In this document: in pieces, positions 48,768-57,797 of the stretch | Layout of the letters: every line of letters begins with the position of its first letter | Position numbering within the stretch: the first letter of the stretch is position 1 | From: CAWAYR01 sp050250875 | GTDB lineage: Bacteria; Acidobacteriota; Vicinamibacteria; Vicinamibacterales; UBA2999 | Assembly: GCA_050250875.1 (NCBI GenBank) | Contig: JBFWNV010000002.1 | Span: 62,001-126,000 of the forward strand | Length of the DNA stretch: 64,000 nt | Direction: 5' to 3' | Made by a program: the position numbers and the translations under genes | The notes under the pieces: generated by a model | What the model saw: only the letters and a program-made list of their open reading frames with translations | Told to the model about the DNA's origin: nothing | The model's database searches: none

Positions 48768-51182
48768 CTACAGCCGGAAAAGATAACTGATTTTGGCGAA
48801 GAAACCGTCGCTGGTGCGCCGGTACTGGCGGCGCAGGTCGAAGCGGTCGGGCTCTTCCAGGCTGGTGCCGTAGCCGGCGAAGACCACGGTGCCGGGAGTG
48901 GGCTGGTAGGAGAAGAGCCAGTCCACGCGCACGCGGTTGGTCTGAGTACGGCGGCCCGGCTGGTAGACGCCGGCGGCGTCGCGGACGTACACGGGCAGGT
49001 TGGTGCGGGAGTCGTCGCGCAGCGTGTCCACGAAGTTCATGTTCTGTTCGCCGACGACACGGAAGAAGATGAACCGCGTCATCTGGTATTCGATCTTGAC
49101 GCGCGGGATGCGGCGGATGCCGGCGTAGCTGCCGTCGGTGCGCCGCTGGAACGACTGCAGCTGGTAGCGGCCCTCGACGCGCAGCTGGTTGGTGGGCCGC
49201 CACACCGCCCCGACGTTGGCGAAGACGATGTCGGCCGAGGCCCACTCGAAGAAGTTCTCGTCCTTGCCCCACAGGATGAGGCCGTCGGCGGTGAGTCCCC
49301 TGCGGTTGGGCACCGTGAACGAGATCACGTAGTCCAGGTTGGGCAGCCGCGGCGTGCCGGTGTAGGGCACGAAGCGCGCGCCGCCGTCGGCCGTCGGATG
49401 CGCTATCGCGTAGTCGCGGTAGAGGCTTTCGTCGTAGCCGAACGACTCGACCAGCACCGAAGCGCCGACCCGCCAGCCGCCGCGCAACGCCAGGTTCTGG
49501 TTGAAGTGCAGCTTGCGATCCTGCGAGGCGTTGCCGGCCATCAACCGGTCGTAGAGCCAGGTGCCGTCGAGGACCACGTCGCTCGTGAAGCGCTCGAACA
49601 GGCCGCCCGGCCGGCCGTAGAACGACATCTGGTTGGTGAGTGCGAGCTGGGCGATGCCGCGACGACTGATGAAGCCCGACTGGGTGTCGAAATCGGGATC
49701 GACGCCGCGGGCATTGGCACGGATGCCGTAGCGGCGACCCGAGCGGTTGAAGGTGGCCTGCCACAGCGGCGCCACCGTGCTCGCGGTGCCGGTGTCGGTG
49801 CGGCTGGCGGCGCCCTGCAGCAGCATGCTGTAGACCTCCTTCCACACCAGCCGCGTGTCCACGCCGGCGACGCGGTTGGTACGAGGCCCGTCGATGCGGT
49901 CGGTGTAGACGAAGGCCAGCTTCGACGCGGTGCCGACATCGCGCTGGGCGCGCAGCATGTTGACCACCGGGTGGTGATCGCCGTCGGCCGAGGCGATGGG
50001 ATCGTCCACGGCCGAGAGGTATGCGACGGAGGTGGCGCGGCCGACGCGGCCGGTGAGCTTGGCGGCACCCAGCGGCGCGACGACGCGGCGCGTGTAGATC
50101 AGGTTGTTGGGCGTGGCGAACTGCTCGATGCCGTCGAGGAAGAACGGCCGCTTGTCGGGAAAGAACAGCGCCTGCCGCGGATCGAACTGGAACTGGCCGT
50201 TGTCCGACTCGACCTGCGAGAAGTCGGGGTTGAGCGTGCCGTTCATCGTCAGCGTCTGGGTCACGCCCCAGCGCACGTTGGCGCCGACGTCGGGCCGCGA
50301 GCCGTCGTACTCCCAGCGGTCGCCGACGGCGTTGCGCGCGCCGGTCACCAGGGTGGTGACGATCGGGTTGAGGTCGAGCACCAGGCCGCGGCGCAGGTCG
50401 CGCAGCCCCTGCAGCGTGCCGGCCTGGGCCAGGAACGAGGCGCCCTGCCGGCGCGCCGGCGCCCAGCTGTCCTCGGTGCCGAGCCCGGGGCTCACCCGGG
50501 TGACGTGCAGCCCCCACGCCTGCTCGTCGCCCGACTGGTAGCGCAGGCTCTTGAACGGAATCCGGATCTCCACCTCGTAGCCGGACTCGAGCAGCCGGCC
50601 GCGCGACTGGAACACGAAGTCGGGACTGCGATCGACTTCCTCGCGGCCGACGTTCAGCCCGCCGAAGCCGCCGCCGCTCGAACGCACGCCCTCGACCATG
50701 GCGCCGTCCATCTGCACGCCGAGCGGGTTCACGGCGAAGACGAAGGCTTGGCGGCCGTCCCCGAAGGTGCTGAGGAACAGCTGCACGTGGTCGTCGGCGT
50801 CGATGCGATCGCGGTCGGCCAGCGTCGCCCGCACCGTGCCGGTCGGCGCGGTGGCGCGCACGCCGAAGTGCATCGCCGTCGGCGAATACCAGACCAGCAC
50901 CTCGGTGTCGCGCTCGGCGGCGCCGCCGTCCACCGGCGCGTAGCGCGAAAAGCCGACCAGCTGCGAAGCCTGCTGCCACGGCGCCTCGTCGAGGCGGCCG
51001 TCGATGGTCACCTCGGCGTCGAGACGCGGCGGGCGCACGGCGAGCTGGCGATCGACGCCGGAAAAGGTGGCCGCGACGCCGGCTGTCGTGGCGGTGGACG
51101 CCGTGCCGGCGGCGGCCGACGGGCCCTGGGCCGCGGCACTGGCGGGCAGCGCCAGGGCGAGCAACAACAGCCGGATGCGCAT
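48768..51182 (-). CDS. exported CBM9-like / DUF5916 outer-membrane protein
   Basis: This 804-residue protein has a signal peptide (MRIRLLLLALALPASAAAQ), a carbohydrate-binding-family-9-like domain (about 50-220, starting RPPRLDAEVTIDGRLDEAPW), and a DUF5916 beta-barrel-like part to the end (SYLFRL). The DGRLDEAPW motif is characteristic. Such proteins are abundant outer-membrane proteins in Bacteroidota and Acidobacteriota; the ligand is unknown. The last residue is aromatic-adjacent Leu rather than Phe. It is divergent from a Uma2 fragment. Confidence 0.85.
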   Translation of the reverse strand: MRIRLLLLALALPASAAAQGPSAAAGTASTATTAGVAATFSGVDRQLAVRPPRLDAEVTIDGRLDEAPWQQASQLVGFSRYAPVDGGAAERDTEVLVWYSPTAMHFGVRATAPTGTVRATLADRDRIDADDHVQLFLSTFGDGRQAFVFAVNPLGVQMDGAMVEGVRSSGGGFGGLNVGREEVDRSPDFVFQSRGRLLESGYEVEIRIPFKSLRYQSGDEQAWGLHVTRVSPGLGTEDSWAPARRQGASFLAQAGTLQGLRDLRRGLVLDLNPIVTTLVTGARNAVGDRWEYDGSRPDVGANVRWGVTQTLTMNGTLNPDFSQVESDNGQFQFDPRQALFFPDKRPFFLDGIEQFATPNNLIYTRRVVAPLGAAKLTGRVGRATSVAYLSAVDDPIASADGDHHPVVNMLRAQRDVGTASKLAFVYTDRIDGPRTNRVAGVDTRLVWKEVYSMLLQGAASRTDTGTASTVAPLWQATFNRSGRRYGIRANARGVDPDFDTQSGFISRRGIAQLALTNQMSFYGRPGGLFERFTSDVVLDGTWLYDRLMAGNASQDRKLHFNQNLALRGGWRVGASVLVESFGYDESLYRDYAIAHPTADGGARFVPYTGTPRLPNLDYVISFTVPNRRGLTADGLILWGKDENFFEWASADIVFANVGAVWRPTNQLRVEGRYQLQSFQRRTDGSYAGIRRIPRVKIEYQMTRFIFFRVVGEQNMNFVDTLRDDSRTNLPVYVRDAAGVYQPGRRTQTNRVRVDWLFSYQPTPGTVVFAGYGTSLEEPDRFDLRRQYRRTSDGFFAKISYLFRL

Positions 51183-51264
51183 CGGCCCCTGTACGGTAGC
51201 AGACGCCGCCGGGGCATCGACCCGGCGCCAGCGTTTCGCCACGACTTTCGCAGGGACCAGCCGT

Positions 51265-51708
51265 GTGGCGAGCCCATCCGCGCGCATCGGGTTTACGGGT
51301 CTCAAAGCGCACCCCGGCGCCGGCACGCGGCTGACCGCGCCGACCGATGTCGTACTGTCGCGGCACGACGTCATCGAGCCAGACCTCTTGTTCGTCGCCG
51401 CGGACCAGACGGGCGTCGTGACCGATGCGACCCTGCAGGGTGCGCCGGCCCTGGTCGTCGAGGTGCTGTCGCCGAGTACCCGCAAACACGACGCGCAGAC
51501 GAAGCGCCAGTTGTTCGCGCGCAGCGGCGTCCGCGAGTACTGGCTCGTCGATCCGGAGCTCGACGCCGTCCAGGTGTACCGGCGGCAGGACGACGGGACC
51601 TTCGTGCGGGTTGCCGAGCTGTCGGCCGAGGACGATCACGCGTTGACCACGCCGCTCCTTCCCGGCTGGAGCCTGGGATTGCGCGAGCTCTTTCGCGAGG
51701 GCATGTAG
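51265..51708 (+). pseudogene. N-terminally truncated Uma2 family nuclease
   Basis: The last ~125 codons match the Uma2 proteins at 57798 and 63547: VIEPDLLFVAADQ, GAPALVVEVLSPSTRKHDAQ and VREYWLVDPELDAVQVYRR. The N-terminal part with FTYADFLLFPDDGKRHEIID is missing, replaced by unrelated sequence overlapping the promoter region of the divergent DUF5916 gene. The frame is open from 51004, and a GTG at 51265 could start 147 codons, but a working protein is doubtful. I treat it as a relic. Confidence 0.65.
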
Positions 51709-51718
51709 ACCCCAGCCG

Positions 51719-52357
51719 TCACCTGCTCAGCAGCACGCGTGCGGCGAGCCACAGCAACGCCGCCGCCGTGGCCAGCCCGAGCGCGCGCCGCGGGCCGGGC
51801 TCCTGGAACACGCGGCGCATCCAGTGCAGGCCCAGCACCCACGACGAGTGGCACAGCAGCGCCATCGTCACGTGCGCCACGGCCAGCACCACGTAGGCGC
51901 CGCGCGGCCACGTCGGCCGGATGAAGGTGGGCACCGCCGCCAGGTAGAAGGTCGGGATCACCGGGCTGAGCAGGTTGACGGTGAGCCCTTCGACGGCGCT
52001 GCGATGCCGGGCGTCGTGGCGGGCCGCGGTCGGCAGCGCCGGCGGCGCCGCCCCTTCGGCGAACCACGCCCACAGCCCGCGCAGGCCGAGATACGCGAGA
52101 TAGCCGCCGCCGGCATAACGGATCACCGTGAGCGCGCCGGGCCACGCGGCGAGCAGGGCCGCGCCGCCGAGTCCGGCCAGCGTGGCGTGGGTGGCGTTGG
52201 CGGTGGCGGCGCCAGCGGCGGCCAGCAGCCCGGCGCGTCGGCCGCCGTCGAGGGCGTTGCGGACGACGACCGCCGTGGTGGCGCCGGGGGTCGCCACGAA
52301 GACGAACGTGAAGCTGAGGAACGCGGCGAACAGCGGATCGGCGAGGATGCCCAGCAT
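51719..52357 (-). CDS. LysE-family amino-acid exporter-like protein
   Basis: This 212-residue inner-membrane protein has about six helices and the LysE opening FLSFTFVFVATPGATTAVVVRNALDGGRRAG, with conserved PGA near residue 22. The family exports amino acids such as lysine or threonine. The ATG overlaps the ctaA stop as TGATG; a GTG one codon earlier is also possible. Expression is probably coupled to ctaA though the two roles are unrelated. Confidence 0.8.
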   Translation of the reverse strand: MLGILADPLFAAFLSFTFVFVATPGATTAVVVRNALDGGRRAGLLAAAGAATANATHATLAGLGGAALLAAWPGALTVIRYAGGGYLAYLGLRGLWAWFAEGAAPPALPTAARHDARHRSAVEGLTVNLLSPVIPTFYLAAVPTFIRPTWPRGAYVVLAVAHVTMALLCHSSWVLGLHWMRRVFQEPGPRRALGLATAAALLWLAARVLLSR

Positions 52358-53364
52358 CACGCCGCGCCCGCCGGCGCCGGCCAGCGCCAGGCGATGAAGG
52401 CGGTGGCGGTGAGCGCGCCCAGCAGGAGACTGGCCACGGTGAGGTGCAGCACCTGTGCCGCGGCCGGCAGCGTCGCGGCGAGCGCCATGCCGAGCAGGAT
52501 CTGCGCGGCGGTGCAGGCCAGCGCCAGATGCGCGGCGCGCAGCAGGGCGCGATCGGCGGGCTGGCGCGTCCACACGACGAGCCACAGGCCGAGAATCCCC
52601 AGGCCGGTCAGCGCCGCCAGCTCGCGGTGCGTCGTGTCGAGCGTGCCGACGGTCTCGAGCGCCTGCGCGCGCGGCACCACCTCGAGCGCCTCGTCCACCC
52701 GTCCGCGCACCTGCGTGCCCACCCCCACCTGCACCAGTGACAGCACGATCGCGGCCGCCGCGGCCCAGGCGATGCGGCGCCGCATCAACCCGACCGTTGT
52801 CTGACCTGCGTAGGGCAGAGCTTCAGCTCTGCCCGTCGTCCACGTTTCAGCCCCGCCGCCGGTCGTGCGCGCTTCGGCTCGGCCATCCTGCGAGGTCATC
52901 GACTCCAGTACCGCGACCAGCAGCAGCGACACGATCACCAGCGCCACCAGCATGTGCGCGGTCACGATCCAGGCCGCCAGCTCGTGCGCCACCACCCGGC
53001 CGCCCAGCCACCCCTGGAACCCGGTCAGCAGCACTGCCGCCACCACCGGCCACAGGATGCGCGGCTCGCGGCGGTGATTCCGCCACGCCGACACCGTGGC
53101 GGCGAGGATGACGAGTCCCACCGTGACGCCGAGCAGGCGGTTCAGGTACTCGGTCCACATCAGGGTCGGGTTGAACTGCGCCGGGTCGAACTCGGGCGGC
53201 AGCTCCGCCGCCGACACCGGCGGCACCCACGACCCGAAGCACCGCGGCCAGTCGGGGCAGCCCAGCCCGGCGCCCGACGCCCGCACCAGTCCACCGACGG
53301 CGATCAGCAGGTAGGTGACCGCGGTCGCGGCAATGGCAAGACGCTGGAAGGAGGTGCGGGGCAT
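52357..53364 (-). CDS. ctaA: heme A synthase (CtaA/COX15)
   Basis: This 335-residue inner-membrane enzyme oxidises heme O to heme A for cytochrome oxidase. Eight helices are visible, and the four conserved histidines lie in VVAHELAAW, WIVTAHML, LDTTHREL and QVLHLTV. The loop between helices 4 and 5 contains an extra 30 residues (about 156-190, rich in GRAEA/TTG) encoded by a palindromic repeat (see 52793-52893), still in frame. No other heme or oxidase gene is adjacent. Confidence 0.9.
   Translation of the reverse strand: MPRTSFQRLAIAATAVTYLLIAVGGLVRASGAGLGCPDWPRCFGSWVPPVSAAELPPEFDPAQFNPTLMWTEYLNRLLGVTVGLVILAATVSAWRNHRREPRILWPVVAAVLLTGFQGWLGGRVVAHELAAWIVTAHMLVALVIVSLLLVAVLESMTSQDGRAEARTTGGGAETWTTGRAEALPYAGQTTVGLMRRRIAWAAAAAIVLSLVQVGVGTQVRGRVDEALEVVPRAQALETVGTLDTTHRELAALTGLGILGLWLVVWTRQPADRALLRAAHLALACTAAQILLGMALAATLPAAAQVLHLTVASLLLGALTATAFIAWRWPAPAGAA
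52793..52893. repeat. palindromic repeat inserted in frame in ctaA
   Basis: This segment contains a perfect palindrome, GGGCAGAGCT and AGCTCTGCCC around TC (52813-52834), followed by two decayed repeats of the same theme (TTTCAGCCCCGCC near 52844 and CTTCGGCTCGGCC near 52873). Similar GGGCAGAGCT-type palindromes are normally intergenic. Here it is translated, as RAEARTTGGGAETWTTGRAE then ALPYAGQ, in the loop joining the two halves of the protein. Confidence 0.65.
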
Positions 53365-53437
53365 GGCGAGGTTCCGGGGATGTGCGGCGATCGTACACCG
53401 CCGCCCAGGCCTGGCTCAGCCGCCGAGATCGTCAACC

Positions 53438-53468
53438 TGAGATTCCGTCTCACAATCGCGGGTAGAAT
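53438..53468 (+). promoter_or_regulatory. feoAB promoter with inverted repeat (candidate)
   Basis: TAGAAT (53463-53468) lies 12 bases before the feoA ATG as a -10 box. Upstream, TGAGA-TTCCG-TCTCA (53438-53452) is a short inverted repeat overlapping the expected -35 position, where a metal-responsive repressor could bind. It does not match a Fur box closely. Confidence 0.3.
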
Positions 53469-53480
53469 GGCTAGACGCCC

Positions 53481-53750
53481 ATGTCGTCCCCCGGCCGCAC
53501 CGATCACCCCCCGACGCCCCCGGCCGTGCCCCTGACGGCGATGCCGGTCGGCGCCGTGGCCACCCTGCACGAGGTGCGCGACGCCGAGGCGCGGCCGTTC
53601 CTGCGCGCGCTGGGGTTGCTCGATGCCAGCCGCCTGCGCCTCTGCAAGGCCGGCGACCCGTGCATCGTCCAGGTGCGCGCGACGCGCATCGGGTTGTCGA
53701 GGGCCGTTGCCGAGCACCTGCTGGTCGTCCCCGATCGAGGCGAGCGCTGA
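53481..53750 (+). CDS. feoA: ferrous iron transport protein A
   Basis: This 89-residue cytoplasmic protein has the SH3-like FeoA fold (AMPVGAVATLHEV...RALGLLDASRLRL...VQVRATRIGLSRAVAEHLLV). FeoA supports the FeoB transporter. It is four bases upstream of feoB. Confidence 0.88.
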   Translation: MSSPGRTDHPPTPPAVPLTAMPVGAVATLHEVRDAEARPFLRALGLLDASRLRLCKAGDPCIVQVRATRIGLSRAVAEHLLVVPDRGER

Positions 53751-53754
53751 AGCG

Positions 53755-55749
53755 ATGGCGACTGCGGTGCTGAGTCCCGACGCTCGCCCTGGCCGCACCG
53801 CGTCAGCCGCGGTGCGGCGGGTGGCCCTCATCGGCAACCCCAACACCGGCAAGACGACGCTGTTCAACGCGTTGTGCGGCGCCCGCGCCAAGACGTCGAA
53901 CTTCCCCGGCACCACCACCGCCGTCCGCAGCGGCCGCAGCGAACACGATGGGCTGGCACTCGACGTGCTGGACCTGCCCGGCGTCTACGATCTCGACGGC
54001 GACACGCCCGAATCGCAGATCGCCCGCGGCGTGCTCGACGGCGCCCGCGGCCCGGCGCCCGAGGCGGTGGTCGTCATCGTCGATGCCTGCAACCTGGCGC
54101 GCAACCTCGCGCTGGTCGGCCAGCTGCTCGCCCACCCGCCGCGCGTCGTCGTCGCCCTCAACATGGTGGACCTGGCGGCCAAGCGCGGCCTGTCGATCGA
54201 CGCGGACGCACTCGCCCGCCGCCTCGGCGTGGCCGTGGTGCCCACCGTGGCCCGCAGCGGGCAGGGGCTCGACCTCCTGCGCCGCGCGGTGCAGGCGCCG
54301 CCGTCGCCGCGCCCGGCCGACCTGCCGGCGGCGGGGGCGACCGCTGAACAGCTGGCCGTGTGGGCGGAGGCGGCGGCGGCCGCGGTCACCCGCGGCGGCG
54401 ACGACGCCCACGCCCACGACGCGCCGACCGAGCGGCTCGACGCGGTGCTCACCCACCCGGTGTGGGGGCTGGCCGTCTTCGTGGCCATCATGGGCACGCT
54501 CTTCTGGATCCTCTTCGCGCTGGCGACCGTGCCGATGGATCTCATCGAGGCGACGTTCGCCGAACTCGGGGCGCTGGTGGATCGCTCGCTGCCCGACGGG
54601 CCGCTCCGCGATCTCGTGTCGCAGGGCATCGTCGGCGGCATCGCCGGCACCGTCGTCTTCCTGCCGCAGATCTGCCTGCTCTTCTTCCTCATCACGCTGC
54701 TCGAGGACACCGGGTATCTGGCCCGCGCCGCGTTCGTGATGGATCGGCACCTGAGCCGGTTCGGCCTGCCGGGCCATGCCTTCGTGCCGCTGCTCACGTC
54801 GCACGCGTGCGCGCTGCCCGGCATCATGAGCACGCGGCTGATTCCGGATCGCCGCGACCGGCTGGCGACGATTCTCATCGCCCCATTCATGAGCTGCTCG
54901 GCGCGGCTGCCGGTGTACGTGCTGCTGACCACGCTGCTCTTCGTCGATCGGCCCGGGCTCGCCGGCCTGGCCTTCGCCGGCTGCTATCTGCTCGGCGCGG
55001 TGGCCGCGCTCTTCACCGCCAAGGTCTTCGGCAGCACCATCCTCAAGGGCCGCGCCCGGCCGATGATCCTCGAGCTGCCGTCCTACAAGACGCCGTCGCT
55101 CCGGAACGCGCTGCTCACCGCCAAGGATCAGGGCGTGTCGTTCCTCGCCACGGCGGGGACGGTCATCGTCGCCATCTGCATCGTGATGTGGTGGCTGAGC
55201 GCCTATCCACGGGTCGAACCGCCGGCCCGGGCCGTGGAGCTGCGCGCCGCTGCCGAGGCGGCCGGCGTGGCACCGGATCGCGCCGAGGCCCTGGCCGCGG
55301 AAGCCGACGCGGTCGAAGCCAAGGCCGCGCAGGCCGGCAGCTTCGCCGGGCGGATCGGCCACACGCTGGCGCCGGTCTTCGAGCCGCTGGGCTTCGACTG
55401 GCAGCTCACCGTCGGCGTCCTGACCAGCTTCCTGGCCCGCGAGGTGTTCGTCTCGACGATGTCGGTGCTGGCGTCGGGCCAGGCCGAGACCGACGTCGAC
55501 GAGGGCGTCGTCGATCGCATCCGCGGCATGACGCGCGACGACGGCCGGCCGGTGTTCACGCCGTCCACCGCCGCGGCGGCGCTGGTCTTCTTCGTGCTGG
55601 CGATGCAGTGCCTGCCCACGCTCACGGTGACGCGCAAGGAGACCGGCAGCATCAGGTACGCGGCGCTGCAGCTCGGCTACATGTCGGGCCTGGCGTACGT
55701 GGCGGCGTTCGTCCTGCACCAGGCGCTGCGCACCGCGGGAGTGGCGTGA
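53755..55749 (+). CDS. feoB: ferrous iron transporter FeoB
   Basis: This 664-residue inner-membrane GTPase-transporter imports Fe(II). The G domain has GNPNTGKTTLFNAL (residues 27-40), DLPGVYDL and a NMVD-type motif; about eight to ten membrane helices follow, with the two Gate repeats (CALPGIMSTRL near 350, FLAREVFVSTMSVLA near 560). The start codon is ATG 53755, five bases after feoA. Length is at the short end for FeoB (usual about 700-770). Confidence 0.94.
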   Translation: MATAVLSPDARPGRTASAAVRRVALIGNPNTGKTTLFNALCGARAKTSNFPGTTTAVRSGRSEHDGLALDVLDLPGVYDLDGDTPESQIARGVLDGARGPAPEAVVVIVDACNLARNLALVGQLLAHPPRVVVALNMVDLAAKRGLSIDADALARRLGVAVVPTVARSGQGLDLLRRAVQAPPSPRPADLPAAGATAEQLAVWAEAAAAAVTRGGDDAHAHDAPTERLDAVLTHPVWGLAVFVAIMGTLFWILFALATVPMDLIEATFAELGALVDRSLPDGPLRDLVSQGIVGGIAGTVVFLPQICLLFFLITLLEDTGYLARAAFVMDRHLSRFGLPGHAFVPLLTSHACALPGIMSTRLIPDRRDRLATILIAPFMSCSARLPVYVLLTTLLFVDRPGLAGLAFAGCYLLGAVAALFTAKVFGSTILKGRARPMILELPSYKTPSLRNALLTAKDQGVSFLATAGTVIVAICIVMWWLSAYPRVEPPARAVELRAAAEAAGVAPDRAEALAAEADAVEAKAAQAGSFAGRIGHTLAPVFEPLGFDWQLTVGVLTSFLAREVFVSTMSVLASGQAETDVDEGVVDRIRGMTRDDGRPVFTPSTAAAALVFFVLAMQCLPTLTVTRKETGSIRYAALQLGYMSGLAYVAAFVLHQALRTAGVA

Positions 55750-55943
55750 TGGCGCTGTGGCAGGACGTGGTCGTGACGGCCGTGGCGCTGTGGGCCGGCG
55801 TCGTCCTGTTCCGCCGCGTCGGCGGGTTCATCAGGCCGAAGCGACAGGAGCCGGGCTGCGCGCACTGCCCGTCGGGTCAGGCCGCCAGGCGGCCGACCGG
55901 CGACGAGCACCCGCTGGTCTTCATCAAGTCGCCGCGCCACTGA
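55749..55943 (+). CDS. FeoB-associated Cys-rich membrane protein
   Basis: This 64-residue protein has one membrane helix (VVTAVALWAGVVLFRRVGG) followed by a cysteine pair, GCAHCPSG. Small Cys-rich proteins of this type are commonly encoded right after feoB and may fill the role of FeoC. Its ATG overlaps the feoB stop by one base (TGATG), which supports real coupling. Confidence 0.75.
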   Translation: MALWQDVVVTAVALWAGVVLFRRVGGFIRPKRQEPGCAHCPSGQAARRPTGDEHPLVFIKSPRH

Positions 55944-55984
55944 CGCGTACGCACTTACCTCACCAAGTCTGGCCCAGCGAGGAA

Positions 55985-55999
55985 AGGGGTCTGACCCCT
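55985..55999. terminator. short palindrome between convergent genes
   Basis: AGGGGTCTGACCCCT is a perfect 15-base palindrome around a central T. It touches the cupin stop codon on one side and follows the FeoB-associated gene on the other. The GGGGTC-type sequence is a common extragenic palindrome, and could terminate both genes. There is no T-run. Confidence 0.45.
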
Positions 56000-56331
56000 C
56001 AGGGGCGCGCGTCCTTCAGCATCAGCAGCAGCATCCGCGACGGCAGGCGGGCATCGACGGCATGCGGCACGCCGGCCGGCAGGCGCACGACGGTGCCCGG
56101 CACCGCCACGACCGGAGCGCCGCCGATGACCAGTCCGAGCTCCCCCTCGAGCACCAGCACCAGCGCGTCGAACGGCGTCGTGTGTTCACTGAGGCCCTGC
56201 CCCTGGTCGAACGCGAACAAGGTCACGGTGCCGCCGGTGGTCTTCGCCAGCACCCGGCTGGCAATGCCCTGCGCCTGCGGGGCGATGAGATCGACCAGGG
56301 CGATCGCTTCAGCGGCTGGAATCGACGACAC
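55999..56331 (-). CDS. cupin domain protein
   Basis: This 110-residue protein is a single cupin: the first motif is GLSEHTTPFDALVLVLEGELGLVIGG and the second is VRLPAGVPHAVDA. The His of the second motif is present; the first has one His (EHTT). Function is unknown. AGGGAGG lies five bases before the GTG at 56331, giving a 23-base overlap with the upstream methyltransferase gene, so the two are coupled. Confidence 0.82.
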   Translation of the reverse strand: MSSIPAAEAIALVDLIAPQAQGIASRVLAKTTGGTVTLFAFDQGQGLSEHTTPFDALVLVLEGELGLVIGGAPVVAVPGTVVRLPAGVPHAVDARLPSRMLLLMLKDARP

Positions 56332-56998
56332 GAAACCCTCCCTCGTAGATGACCGGCACACCGGTCGTGATCTGCCCGGGTGACGGCCGATTGTGCTCGA
56401 CGAGCGGCACCCGCGGATCTAGACGCCATCCGGCCCGGGCCATCTCGTCGACGAGTTCGCTCTCGGTGAGAAACGTCTGTGGACGGCCGGAGAACTGCGT
56501 GAACGCGTGGCGCTCGCCGGGCACGGGCAACACGTCCGTCGGCAAGGTGTGGCGGGAGAACGTGAACACGAAGCACAGCGCTCCCGGACGCGCGGCCCGC
56601 GCCGCCTCGCGAACCGCGGCCCGGAAGATGGCATCCGACGGGGCGAGGTTCCAGATGCCGTGCGCGATGACGAGATCGAACGCCCCGTCGCGCACGGGCA
56701 ACCGGTCCATCGCGGCGAGCGCCACGCGGCATCGCCCGGCCCGCCCGTCGGGGCAGCCGCGGGCCGCCGCAGCCGCCGCCATCGGCCAGGAGAGATCCAG
56801 CCCGACCACCTCCCAGCCGGCGCATGCCAGCGGCACGGCGTTGCGTCCCGCCCCGCAGCCGATGTCGAGGACACGCCCCCGGCCGAGCCGGGCCAGTTCC
56901 GCGGCTGCCACGTGCATCAGCCGGGCGTTCGGCGCCGACGAGGCGAACCCGGCCACAGTGGCCGGCTGGCTCCATGGCGATCCTGCGAGCGGATCCAC
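56309..56998 (-). CDS. class I SAM-dependent methyltransferase
   Basis: This 229-residue protein has the SAM-binding motif VLDIGCGAGRNAVPLA near residue 43-58, an acidic-loop equivalent GLDLSWPM, and the NLAPSDAIFR region. It is a small-molecule methyltransferase by type; its substrate is unknown. A cupin gene overlaps its 3' end. The start codon is a GTG. Confidence 0.82.
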   Translation of the reverse strand: MDPLAGSPWSQPATVAGFASSAPNARLMHVAAAELARLGRGRVLDIGCGAGRNAVPLACAGWEVVGLDLSWPMAAAAAARGCPDGRAGRCRVALAAMDRLPVRDGAFDLVIAHGIWNLAPSDAIFRAAVREAARAARPGALCFVFTFSRHTLPTDVLPVPGERHAFTQFSGRPQTFLTESELVDEMARAGWRLDPRVPLVEHNRPSPGQITTGVPVIYEGGFRVVDSSR

Positions 56999-57129
56999 GT
57001 CCCATGATGCACGCGCGCCGCAGGTGGCGGATATGACCCCCGTCAGGTCACGGCGCGTGAGGGAACGCCGCTGGCATCGGCGCTATTCCGATCAGCATCA
57101 TCCACCTCCGACACCCTTCGAGGGGCGCG

Positions 57130-57660
57130 GCCAAGGCGAATCCGCAGCTCGAGGCGGCCATCGGGTCGATGGAGGTCGCCTACCGGATGCAGACCGAGGC
57201 GCCGGAGGTGTTCGACATCCGCAAGGAGTCGAAGGCGACGCTCGAGCTCTACGGCCCGGGCAGCACGGCCCGCGGCTGCCTGATGGCCGTGCGTCTGGTC
57301 GAGCGCGGGGTGCGGATGGTGCAGGTGTGTTACGCCAAGGGCGACCCGTGGGACGCCCACTCCGACATCCAGCAGCACCGCAAGAACGCGAAGGACTCCG
57401 ATCAGCCCTTCGCCGCGGTGATCAAGGACCTGAAGTCGCGCGGCCTGTTCAAGGACACGTTGGTGGTGTGCGGATCGGAATTCGGTCGCACGCCGGTGGT
57501 GGAGGTGGGCGGCGGCGCCGGCACGGTGGCCAGCGGCCGCGATCACAACCATCCTGCACCTGCTCGGCATCGACCACACGAAGCTCACCTACCGCCACAG
57601 CGGCCGCGACTTCCGCCTGACCGACGTGTCGGCACCGTGCTGCACGACCTGATCGCGTAA
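57130..57660 (+). pseudogene. DUF1501 relic
   Basis: The reading frame from 57130 matches the middle of DUF1501 proteins (exported sulfatase-like proteins of about 450 residues): EAAIGSMEVAYRMQTEAPEV, FGRTPVVE preceded by VVCGSE, and ASGRDHN. The N-terminal two thirds are absent. After GRDHN a deletion joins to ILHLLGIDHTKLTYRHSGRD in another frame, and a further one-base loss precedes GTVLHDLIA. At least one large deletion and two frame breaks make this a clear relic. Confidence 0.8.
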
Positions 57661-57785
57661 CAGAGTCCGCGCGATCACGCCCGGTGCGGCGTCGCGAGAT
57701 CTGCGACGTGGTGCGACGGCCTCGGGCCATTCCTCGACAATTCTCCCGGCACGCGCCTGGCACTGGCGGGCGGCGTGGCCGGATC

Positions 57786-57791
57786 TACACT
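57786..57791 (+). promoter_or_regulatory. -10-like box for leaderless Uma2 mRNA
   Basis: TACACT is followed by exactly six bases (CTACAC) and the GTG start codon of the Uma2 gene. The spacing equals that of the other Uma2 gene at 63547. Confidence 0.45.
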
Positions 57792-57797
57792 CTACAC

